This document shows, piece after piece, positions 1 through 6,147 of a stretch of 8,351 nucleotides of DNA. A model generated the notes under the pieces. That model was not told the origin of the DNA. It searched no databases and saw nothing but the letters and a program-made list of their open reading frames with translations. Each line of letters begins with the position of its first letter. The stretch's first letter is position 1. Source of the DNA: an uncultured Oscillospiraceae bacterium (GTDB lineage: Bacteria; Bacillota; Clostridia; Oscillospirales; Ruminococcaceae); the NCBI GenBank assembly GCA_934481385.1, contig CAKSPD010000028.1, positions 1-8,351 of the forward strand, written 5' to 3'. The position numbers were made by a program, and so were the translations under genes.

Positions 1-141
1 AAAAAAGCTGTAAGATATACATGGACTAAAGGAAATGTAAAATCCGGAGAAACCTGGTATGTAAGAGCATATCTTGTATACACAGACTTAAACGGAAATG
101 TTCATACTGTATATGGTGATATGGTATCACAGGAATATTAA
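1..141 (+). CDS. C-terminal end of an unidentified, possibly extracellular protein (5' truncated by the window)
   Basis: Frame 1 is open from the first base to a TAA at 139-141, giving 46 residues. The segment is rich in beta-forming residues (for example ETWYVRAYLVYTD, then NVHTVYGDMVSQEY) and resembles the last strands of a fibronectin III or similar beta-sandwich module of a secreted protein. That is an impression from composition and pattern only. Nothing catalytic is visible and the rest of the gene lies outside the window. A hairpin follows 11 bases after the stop, which supports this as a true gene end. Confidence 0.6.
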   Translation, partial: KKAVRYTWTKGNVKSGETWYVRAYLVYTDLNGNVHTVYGDMVSQEY

Positions 142-152
142 AAAATAACAAA

Positions 153-179
153 AAGGGGCAGGATTTATTCCTGTCCCTT
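153..179. terminator. Hairpin between the partial gene and the glycosyltransferase
   Basis: An 11-bp stem (AAGGGGCAGGA / TCCTGTCCCTT, one G-U wobble) closes a 5-base loop. There is no good T-run on the plus strand after it. An A-rich tract precedes it, so the T-tract is present on the minus strand. It probably ends or attenuates transcription from the partial gene, but read-through into the glycosyltransferase is possible. Confidence 0.55.
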
Positions 180-194
180 ACAATAATTTCTGAT

Positions 195-200
195 AAGGAG
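195..200 (+). promoter_or_regulatory. Ribosome binding site that selects a TTG start
   Basis: AAGGAG lies 8 bases before TTG at 209-211. The upstream in-frame GTG at 200-202 uses the last G of this motif and so cannot be served by it. This decides the start of the glycosyltransferase. Confidence 0.75.
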
Positions 201-208
201 TGAATATA

Positions 209-937
209 TTGTATAAATTCAGCGTAATTATTCCGGCTCATAATGAAGAAAAGTATATTGATAAATGTCTGAAATCTATCTTGAATGCATCTGAATATGT
301 CACTGATAATGTAGAAATAATAGTGATTGCAAACAGATGTACTGATAAAACTGAACTTATAGCAAAACATTATGGAGCAAAGGTTTTAAAAAATGAGGAA
401 AAATGTATTTCAGCAGTAAGAAATACAGGTGTGAAATCTGCTCAGGGAGAAATTATAGTAACAATAGATGCTGACAGCAGAATGAGTAAACATTCACTTT
501 GTGAAATCAAAGAAAAACTTGAAAGCGGAAAATATATCGGTGGTGGTACAAATCCTAAATTTGACAGAATTTCAATCGGTATTGCTTTTTCAGCAATGTA
601 TGTTGCATTTAATCTTATTCCTGTTATGATGAAAAATAAAGGCTATTTAAGCGGTGCTATGTTCTGGTGTTACAAAAAAGATTTTGATGCAGTCGGAGGT
701 TTTGATGAATCCTTAGTTAGTCTGGAAGATATGGATTTTGCTGTAAAGTTAAAAAATCATGGTAAAAAACTTGGAAAAAAATACGGAACTTTAAAGAAAT
801 CATATATTCTTACATCATCAAGAAAATTTGATGAATTCGGAGATTGGTATCTTATTAAAAACCGTAAATTAACAAAACGCATTTTTACAGGTAAAGACAG
901 AGAAGCTGCTGATGAATTTTATTATGATGTCCGTTAA
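209..937 (+). CDS. Family 2 glycosyltransferase (GT-A fold)
   Basis: The 242-residue protein should transfer a sugar from a nucleotide-sugar donor to a glycan, lipid or protein acceptor at the cytoplasmic face of the membrane; donor and acceptor cannot be read from sequence. Visible GT2 signs: the N-terminal strand SVIIPAHNEE (residues 5-14), the metal/nucleotide motif DAD (87-89) after EIIVTI, and the acceptor-side motif GGFDESLVSLEDMDF with the candidate catalytic acidic pair E173-D174. A moderately hydrophobic stretch at about 121-141 may associate with the membrane but is too broken for a clear transmembrane helix. The C-terminal tail is basic and aromatic. Length is at the small end for a single-domain GT2. 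The TTG start is chosen because the SD fits it and not the upstream GTG. It is followed by a strong terminator, so it ends its transcription unit. GT2 assignment is firm; specific function is unknown. Confidence 0.9.
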   Translation: MYKFSVIIPAHNEEKYIDKCLKSILNASEYVTDNVEIIVIANRCTDKTELIAKHYGAKVLKNEEKCISAVRNTGVKSAQGEIIVTIDADSRMSKHSLCEIKEKLESGKYIGGGTNPKFDRISIGIAFSAMYVAFNLIPVMMKNKGYLSGAMFWCYKKDFDAVGGFDESLVSLEDMDFAVKLKNHGKKLGKKYGTLKKSYILTSSRKFDEFGDWYLIKNRKLTKRIFTGKDREAADEFYYDVR

Positions 938-953
938 AAATATATTGTTTATA

Positions 954-984
954 AAAAACCTCCGCATATTCTGCGGAGGTTTTT
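954..984. terminator. Bidirectional intrinsic terminator between convergent genes
   Basis: A perfect 13-bp stem (AAAAACCTCCGCA / TGCGGAGGTTTTT) closes a 5-base loop. It has an A-tract on one side and a T-tract on the other, so it works in both directions. It sits 16 bases after the glycosyltransferase stop and 5 bases beyond the stop of the minus-strand anti-sigma gene, and serves both. Confidence 0.92.
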
Positions 985-989
985 AGTAT

Positions 990-1397
990 TTATAACTTTT
1001 TTACAAGAGTAAGATTATTTCGTCCTTTCAAATACTCATATCTCATTTCGTCCATACTTTTCTTGACCATAAAGATACCAAGACCGCCTATCTGTCTTTC
1101 TTCCGCAGATAATGTTATATCGGGGTCAGATTTTTCCAGAGGGTTATATGGTCTGCCACTGTCTGAAAAAGTAATGAATACTGTTTTGGGTGTATCTGTT
1201 ATTTCCACAGTAACATCAGCTTTGCCTGTTCCGGAGGTATATGCATAGCGTGCAATGTTTACAAATATTTCTTCAATGGCAATATCTATCTGCAATTGTA
1301 TCTTCATCGGACATTCGGCTGTTTCGAGTTCTCCGTCCACAAATTTCTGAACAGAAGCAAAGTTATCGGCTATTGCATCAAATGTCATTTTTTTCAT
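990..1397 (-). CDS. RsbW/SpoIIAB-like ATP-binding anti-sigma factor (GHKL serine kinase type)
   Basis: This 135-residue protein matches the small single-domain HATPase_c (GHKL) proteins of partner-switching pathways, which bind ATP and either hold a sigma factor or phosphorylate a STAS-domain antagonist. Motifs in order: N-box EEIFVNIARYAY (42-53, N47 for Mg-ATP), G1 box DSGRPYNP (79-86), G2 box GGLGIFMV (104-111) followed by KKSMDEM. Length is usual for the family. The ATG at 1397-1395 overlaps the TGA of the upstream phosphatase fragment (ATGA), the classic coupling of a SpoIIE-type phosphatase with its kinase. An AAGGA motif lies upstream within the phosphatase 3' end. No promoter is seen directly upstream, so transcription probably comes by read-through from the dockerin gene. 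No STAS partner or sigma factor is in the window, so the target is unknown. It ends at the shared terminator. Confidence 0.88.
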   Translation of the reverse strand: MKKMTFDAIADNFASVQKFVDGELETAECPMKIQLQIDIAIEEIFVNIARYAYTSGTGKADVTVEITDTPKTVFITFSDSGRPYNPLEKSDPDITLSAEERQIGGLGIFMVKKSMDEMRYEYLKGRNNLTLVKKL

Positions 1398-1624
1398 ATG
1401 ATTTTACCGTCCTTTCCATAATAATCAAAGCAAAGCATAGTTATATCATCAAACTGAGGTGCATCGCCTACAAATTCATCAATACTCTGTTTTACAGCAG
1501 AAAGAAGTTTTTCAGGTTCAGCAACAGAACATTTATTGAGTGCATCAAGCATTCTGTCAGTGCCGTAAAGCTGATTGTCTGAATCGGTAGCCTCTGCAAC
1601 ACCGTCTGTATAAACATAAATGCT
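1394..1624 (-). pseudogene. 3' remnant of a SpoIIE-type PP2C serine phosphatase
   Basis: The minus strand between the anti-sigma gene and the dockerin gene is open and encodes about 76 residues: SIYVYTDGVAEATDSDNQLYG at the start, FVGDAPQFDDITMLCF near the end. These are the last two motifs of SpoIIE/RsbU phosphatases, with the metal-binding aspartates of TDGV and DDIT. The family domain is roughly 200 residues and usually has an N-terminal sensor domain, so most of the protein, including the first metal-binding motifs, is gone. No in-frame start precedes YTDGV; the frame closes at a TGA (1649-1651) inside the dockerin coding region, and the first in-frame ATG is past the TDGV motif. The intact stop overlaps the anti-sigma start by four bases. 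I read it as a gene broken by recombination at about 1619-1628. An assembly join is the alternative. Confidence 0.82.
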
Positions 1625-1625
1625 A

Positions 1626-3200
1626 TTATTTATTAATAAGCTTTTGTTTCATAAGGCATAAATCAAAGACATTAATTGTACCATCTTCATCAAGGTCAGC
1701 TGATTGCCAGTTGGTGAGTTCTGTTTCATCATTAAATAACCACTTTTGGAGTATTACAACGTCTGCAACTGAGAATTGACCATCATTATTGCAGTCACCA
1801 TCAATGGTTGAGTACACATTGAAATATACTAATTGACTATCAACCCACCCCAAAGTATTTCTTGATGTTACATATGCACTATATATTCCGGGTTCTGTCA
1901 CTTGATATACATAAGTGTTTTCTGTTATATCCCAAATTGAATCATATCGTTTTCCATCTTTATAAATTCCAACAGAGTACCATATTGCATTGTCACTTTC
2001 AAAATTAAGTTGAACACCATCATTCACATTGTAATCAGATTTATCTAAACTAATTTTGGAATATGTAGGCTCAGAATCATATACTTTAAATGTGATGCCT
2101 TTACTGTCACATATACCATATTTGTTCCACGATGTTACATATGCATAATAGTTTCCGGGTTCTGTTGGCTGATAGGAGTAAGTATTTTCGTTTAAATCTT
2201 GTGTAACAACTCTACTTCCGTCTTTATCAATACCAATAGTGTATCCAGTTGCAATATCCGATGATGCAACAAATCCAATTATACTATTTACTTCATATGT
2301 TGTACTTTCTCCACTTATAGACAGATATGATTCACTTGGTGCAGAGTCATATACTTTAAAGGTTATTCCAGGACTATCAACCAATCCAATGCTATTCCAT
2401 GCAGTTACATATGAATAATAGTCGCCGGCTTCAGTTGGGGTAAATGAAAATGTATTTCCATTTAAATCTTGTGTAATAATTCTACCACCGTCTTTATCAA
2501 TTCCAATAGTAAAACCTGTTGCATAATCAGATGAAGCTGTAAATGTAATTTCATCACCAACGGCAAGCATTGTTTTATCAATTGACAGTACACTAGTATT
2601 AGGAGCTTGAATAATAGACGTATAATTAGGTCTTAAATATAATCTAATTGAACCATTCATGCTTTTAGCGACACTTTGAGCATTTCTTTCACCTGCACAT
2701 CTGCCACCTGGGTATGTTTTTCCCTGATTGTTTCCACCCGCACAATAAACAGTACCATTTTCTACTCTTGTTACGATTTCTACGTGAGACCAAGAAAAAA
2801 ATATTAAATCTCCGGGCTGTGGTGATGATACAGCAACAGCACCTTTTTTCCTCATAATTTCTTCAAAATCAGCAACAGTTCCTCCGTGGGCAACTATACT
2901 GTCATCACAACCAGCATTTTCAAGGCAATCTGCAACATATTCATCACACCAAGCCCCGTAATCAACGCCGGAATATCCAAACTGAGAACAAGTTCTGCCT
3001 GCCTGCGATTTAGCAATTGTTGCAACATCTTGTGCCATATTTCCAGTCAAAGTATATCTGCTTTTGTCAAATCCATCTTTACGGCAACATATTGCAGATG
3101 CAGTTAATGAATTATTTGACAGATAACCTGATGAAAAGCAAAATAAAATCATTACACTTGTCATTAAAGAAATAACTTTTTTTAAATTACACTTAATCAT
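1626..3200 (-). CDS. Secreted CHAP-domain protein with three beta repeats and a C-terminal dockerin
   Basis: This is a 524-residue exported protein. Order: signal peptide (about 1-36, basic start, hydrophobic VISLMTSVMILFCF, cleavage near ASA); CHAP cysteine amidase/endopeptidase (about 50-190) with likely nucleophile C85 in GAWCDEYVADC and H139 in WSHVEIVT, then an acidic or Asn third residue (E141 or N157); three tandem repeats of roughly 85 residues (about 204-287, 292-377, 382-465), each with an xxxG(I/Y)xKDG core, a (Q/E)PGxYxAYVTSWN-like strand and an FKVYDS end; and a dockerin (about 468-524). The dockerin has two complete calcium loops (D469, N471, D473, S477, D480 and D502, D504, D506, N510, D513). 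CHAP enzymes cut peptidoglycan cross-links or amides; the dockerin would bind a cohesin on a scaffoldin or cell surface. The role may be wall remodelling or killing of neighbours; the substrate is not known. The ATG at 3200 is preferred over a GTG at 3209 that overlaps the SD. Stop TAA is followed at once by the phosphatase remnant with no terminator. Confidence 0.9.
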   Translation of the reverse strand: MIKCNLKKVISLMTSVMILFCFSSGYLSNNSLTASAICCRKDGFDKSRYTLTGNMAQDVATIAKSQAGRTCSQFGYSGVDYGAWCDEYVADCLENAGCDDSIVAHGGTVADFEEIMRKKGAVAVSSPQPGDLIFFSWSHVEIVTRVENGTVYCAGGNNQGKTYPGGRCAGERNAQSVAKSMNGSIRLYLRPNYTSIIQAPNTSVLSIDKTMLAVGDEITFTASSDYATGFTIGIDKDGGRIITQDLNGNTFSFTPTEAGDYYSYVTAWNSIGLVDSPGITFKVYDSAPSESYLSISGESTTYEVNSIIGFVASSDIATGYTIGIDKDGSRVVTQDLNENTYSYQPTEPGNYYAYVTSWNKYGICDSKGITFKVYDSEPTYSKISLDKSDYNVNDGVQLNFESDNAIWYSVGIYKDGKRYDSIWDITENTYVYQVTEPGIYSAYVTSRNTLGWVDSQLVYFNVYSTIDGDCNNDGQFSVADVVILQKWLFNDETELTNWQSADLDEDGTINVFDLCLMKQKLINK

Positions 3201-3208
3201 ATTTTTCA

Positions 3209-3214
3209 CCCTCC
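3209..3214 (-). promoter_or_regulatory. Ribosome binding site that selects the ATG at 3200
   Basis: GGAGGG on the minus strand lies 8 bases before ATG (3200-3198). An in-frame GTG at 3209-3207 overlaps the motif itself and is therefore unlikely as the start. Confidence 0.75.
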
Positions 3215-3382
3215 AATATTTTTATAAATATATTAATGAATGATTTGAAAAATAATTTATCACCTCCAATTGACAAATGAATTTTACATATCTGGAAATT
3301 ATTGTATGTAATAATATTATATCAAAAAGAGAGAAAATGCAATATAATTTTGTTAAATTCATATAAATGCACAATTATTAAT

Positions 3383-3413
3383 CTAAAAATTGACAATTTT
3401 ATACAATTTTTAG
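3383..3413. repeat. AT-rich inverted repeat in the gap upstream of the dockerin gene
   Basis: CTAAAAATTG and CAATTTTTAG are perfect 10-base inverted arms around an 11-base loop. The stem is too AT-rich to be a convincing intrinsic terminator, but its position between the 73-residue gene and the dockerin gene would suit a weak terminator or a protein-binding site. The rest of 3210-3453 is AT-rich non-coding DNA. A weak minus-strand promoter is conceivable there, with TATAAT at 3316-3321 and a poor -35. Confidence 0.3.
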
Positions 3414-3453
3414 ACTGTTTATATAATAAAATGATGCTTTATTACTATTATTT

Positions 3454-3675
3454 TCACTTTTTACCCAAAAAATATCGCATTACTGCGTCCTCTATGAGTG
3501 GATAGATTGGCTCAAGACTTTCAGGAATGAGAATATCTGCTTTAGTATCGGAATCAAAGGTAAAAATAATTGGCTTATTTTTGTAGAGAAGCGGTGTACC
3601 GTCTTCTTTGCCGAGAGTTCCGGTAACAAGATTTCCTTTTTGATTAAGAGATTCAGGAATTACAAAAAGTTTCAT
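3454..3675 (-). CDS. Small 73-residue protein of unknown function
   Basis: I do not recognise this protein. It is probably a real gene: AAGGAG (3683-3688) sits 7 bases before the ATG, and a good promoter lies upstream after the operon terminator. The sequence is a soluble mix of strands and turns with a C-terminal helix (PIYPLIEDAVMRYFLGKK). The phrase IPESL occurs twice, at residues 6-10 and 50-54. This could reflect an internal duplication or a small two-strand unit, but the flanks (NQKG and EPIY) differ. There is no signal peptide, membrane segment or cysteine. It is transcribed separately from the two larger genes upstream, so co-function with them is only suggested by proximity. Confidence 0.7.
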   Translation of the reverse strand: MKLFVIPESLNQKGNLVTGTLGKEDGTPLLYKNKPIIFTFDSDTKADILIPESLEPIYPLIEDAVMRYFLGKK

Positions 3676-3729
3676 AGTATTTCTCCTTATTTATAAAATT
3701 AAATTTATTAAGAAATATTCTGCTATAAA

Positions 3730-3759
3730 ATTATGCGTAACTGAATACAGTTTTGTCAA
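3730..3759 (-). promoter_or_regulatory. Promoter for the 73-residue gene
   Basis: On the minus strand, TTGACA (3759-3754) is followed after 18 bases by CATAAT (3735-3730), five of six matches to the -10 consensus. Transcription would begin near 3723, about 47 bases before the ATG. It lies just past the terminator of the upstream operon, giving the small gene its own control. Confidence 0.7.
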
Positions 3760-3764
3760 GCTCA

Positions 3765-3797
3765 TAAAAAGAAAAACAGTGAGAATAAATCTCACTG
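3765..3797 (-). terminator. Intrinsic terminator of the two-gene operon
   Basis: On the minus strand an 8-bp stem (CAGTGAGA / TCTCACTG) with a 5-base loop is followed by TTTTTCTTTTT. It begins about 24 bases after the stop of the 770-residue gene and ends that operon. An A/T flank also gives it some activity in the other direction. Confidence 0.88.
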
Positions 3798-3820
3798 CTT
3801 TTTATATTATTCAATATATT

Positions 3821-6133
3821 TTACATTATTTTTTCCCACTGATAACCACAATTATTGCATCTGCAATTTGTTGTTGTAGAATTATTAATTAATGCACCTG
3901 CCGCAGCACCGACAGCCATTCCTATTAATCCAAACATTGCACCAGCTCCTGCACCCACGGCAGCACCTTTGCCTGCACCGGAACTAACTTCCTCTAAGCT
4001 GTAATCACTTGAACCGCAATCAGGACAAATTTCTTTTCCGTCATTCAGATAATTGCAGGCTTTATAATAATAGTCCATACCAATATTTTGATTTTCTGAA
4101 CAGCCTTGTCCATTAAAATACATGACATAGAGTTGAAAACAAGCCCAGCCACTTCCCTGTTCCGCAGCTTTTTTATACCATTTCATTGCTCTCTGATAAT
4201 TCTGTTGAACTCCTTCTCCGTTGTAACACATATCACCAAACATTTTCTGACTATACATCATTCCGGCATTTGCAGCTTTTTCAAACCATTTTACTGCCTC
4301 ATTATAATCTTGCTCAATACCGTCAACACCGAAGTTATCATCAAGTTCACCAAAATACAAAGCATAACCTAAATCTTCCATAGCATCTAAATCACCGTTA
4401 TCAGCCCAGTATCTTAAAGATTCAGCAGTTTTGTTAGAAGAGTCATAGTCATCATAGTATCTCTCTAACTCATCAAGTAATTCCTGTGCTGATTCAAAAC
4501 CATCTCCAACTGCTTTTTCAAGCCAGTATCTTGCACTTTCTAAATTCTTGCTTGTACCATAACCATTCATATAGCAGTATCCAAGATTGTTTTCACCTGA
4601 TGAATCACCATTTTCAGCAGCTCTTTTAAAATAGAAAAATGCATCTGAATAAGACTGTTTAACGCCTTCACCATTAAAGTATCTTAATCCTAATGAATTT
4701 TGACAATATCCATCATTGTATTTTTCAACTCCGGTTTTATACCATTCAATAGCTTTTTTAAAATTTTTCTTTTCAACAAAACAGTTACCAAGAATACCCA
4801 TTGCCTCAGTATCTTCTTGTTCAGCAGATTTTGTAAGCCATTTTATTGCTTCATTTATATTTTCAGATATATTGTTTCCATAATAATATTCTTTTCCCAA
4901 GTCACACTGTGCCTTAGAAAATCCTGCTTCAGCTGCTCTTGTAAGATAATCAATGAATTTTTTAGAATCAGTTTCCTCATAACAACCTGCGAAAAAATAC
5001 ATAGCTTTTGGAATACCCTGTTCAGCATAAGGTTTTAGAAAATTAAACAAACCTTCATCATCGTCATTTTTTTCAAATTCCTCAAATTTCTCAAAAAATA
5101 ATTCTTCAGACCAAGGTTCAAGTTCATCATCACTGTTTCCTGATGATGTGTTATTATCATTTGCTGAATTTTTTTCAATCTGCAAATTATTAATATCAAC
5201 CAGACAAGCCTGTTTATTTTCAAAGAAACTTTCAGAAATATCCTCAATTGAAAAAAGTGCATCTGAATCAAGGTCATATTTATCAAGAACACGCTGAATA
5301 ATTACTTCCTTTTTCTTTGACATCTTTTCCATTTTTGAAAGGAAATGATAATTTTCAATCATATCAGCAAAAAGGCCTGCCGGAAAACTGTTTCTGAAAT
5401 TGCAGAGTTCGAGATATATCAAGCCTATTTTTTCCTGTGGCAGAGCAACTATCTCCTGCAAGCATTTCAATACAGTTATTTCATCAGATGTAATTATTCC
5501 TGATTTATTCATAGTATCAATGAGAAGATTCATTTTTCTGTTATCATTCATCTGACGTTTGTCAAGCTGTGATAAAATTGAGCAGAGGTTATAAAGTTTA
5601 CTGCTGTCATTATACATGCCGTTCTGAATTTCAGAAATAAGCATATGAAAGTTATCAACACTTTCAATTTTTTCGTTCAGCTTATTGACAAAAGCACCCA
5701 TTGCCTCCATAGTCTGTTGCTGAACAGCCATAATCTGTGAAATCTGACCTTTCATATTGAGCATTTCCTGATTGGATTCAACAACCTGCATATACACTTC
5801 ATTCATACGGTTTCCCAAACTGCAAATTGCTCTTTCGTTAATAAGATTCATATTATAAAGCTGTGCGACAGACTGCGAAATATATGTAACAACCTTATCA
5901 TTGTTTTTCTGAATTTCGTGTTTTGTAACCTTATTTTTGCCAAAAAGGGTATTAGTCATACGCTTGAACCAGCTCTGATTCTGAAGCTGTGCTACCTTAT
6001 CATCAGTATCATTCTGTAAATCTGTGATATTCTGCATCAGAGTAGTCATCTGACCAACCATAATATCTGTTTCATATTCAGGCTGTTGTGCAAGAAAACG
6101 AGTATCTTCTCCGGTTAAAAGCTGAGTAATCAT
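3821..6133 (-). CDS. 770-residue Sel1-repeat protein with N-terminal coiled coil and a C-terminal Cys-pair / glycine zipper / Cys-pair
   Basis: The protein has three parts. Residues 1-320 are mainly helical and coiled-coil-like (long Gln/Asn/Met/Leu heptads, for example MKGQISQIMAVQQQTMEAMG at 127-146), with a short basic, aromatic patch SWFKRMTNTLFGKNK at 54-68. A low-complexity acidic linker (321-360) follows. About nine Sel1-like repeats span 365-695, recognisable by A-x-G-x-x-x-A, LGxxYxNGxGVxQNY and A(x)KWYxKAAEQG; one at about 542-576 is degenerate. Sel1 repeats form alpha-solenoids for protein binding. The end has CPDC (703-706), a glycine/alanine segment (719-749, GAGAGAMFGLIGMAVGAAAG) and CRCNNC (757-762). 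The two Cys pairs could form one zinc ribbon with a membrane-like zipper inserted in it. There is no signal peptide. The start has AGGAG at suitable spacing, and the gene begins 14 bases after its partner. It is probably a scaffold or sensor at the membrane; no enzymatic domain is visible. Confidence 0.85.
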   Translation of the reverse strand: MITQLLTGEDTRFLAQQPEYETDIMVGQMTTLMQNITDLQNDTDDKVAQLQNQSWFKRMTNTLFGKNKVTKHEIQKNNDKVVTYISQSVAQLYNMNLINERAICSLGNRMNEVYMQVVESNQEMLNMKGQISQIMAVQQQTMEAMGAFVNKLNEKIESVDNFHMLISEIQNGMYNDSSKLYNLCSILSQLDKRQMNDNRKMNLLIDTMNKSGIITSDEITVLKCLQEIVALPQEKIGLIYLELCNFRNSFPAGLFADMIENYHFLSKMEKMSKKKEVIIQRVLDKYDLDSDALFSIEDISESFFENKQACLVDINNLQIEKNSANDNNTSSGNSDDELEPWSEELFFEKFEEFEKNDDDEGLFNFLKPYAEQGIPKAMYFFAGCYEETDSKKFIDYLTRAAEAGFSKAQCDLGKEYYYGNNISENINEAIKWLTKSAEQEDTEAMGILGNCFVEKKNFKKAIEWYKTGVEKYNDGYCQNSLGLRYFNGEGVKQSYSDAFFYFKRAAENGDSSGENNLGYCYMNGYGTSKNLESARYWLEKAVGDGFESAQELLDELERYYDDYDSSNKTAESLRYWADNGDLDAMEDLGYALYFGELDDNFGVDGIEQDYNEAVKWFEKAANAGMMYSQKMFGDMCYNGEGVQQNYQRAMKWYKKAAEQGSGWACFQLYVMYFNGQGCSENQNIGMDYYYKACNYLNDGKEICPDCGSSDYSLEEVSSGAGKGAAVGAGAGAMFGLIGMAVGAAAGALINNSTTTNCRCNNCGYQWEKIM

Positions 6134-6147
6134 TTTTTTCTTCTCCT

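Noticed and set aside
26..370. Minus-strand open frame over the partial gene and the start of the glycosyltransferase
   Set aside because: It is antisense to two clear coding frames, and its low-complexity Phe/Ile/Tyr-rich protein has no family resemblance.
1241..1582. Plus-strand open frame over the phosphatase remnant
   Set aside because: The minus strand reads as a recognisable PP2C end with two motifs; the plus frame is a shadow with no SD.
3270..3275. Plus-strand TTGACA, with another at 3390-3395
   Set aside because: No -10 lies at 16-18 bases from either, and no plus-strand gene follows; chance matches in AT-rich DNA.
5035..5292. Minus-strand frame of 85 residues inside the Sel1 gene
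   Set aside because: It is in another frame of a long, well-supported gene, with no SD or family resemblance.
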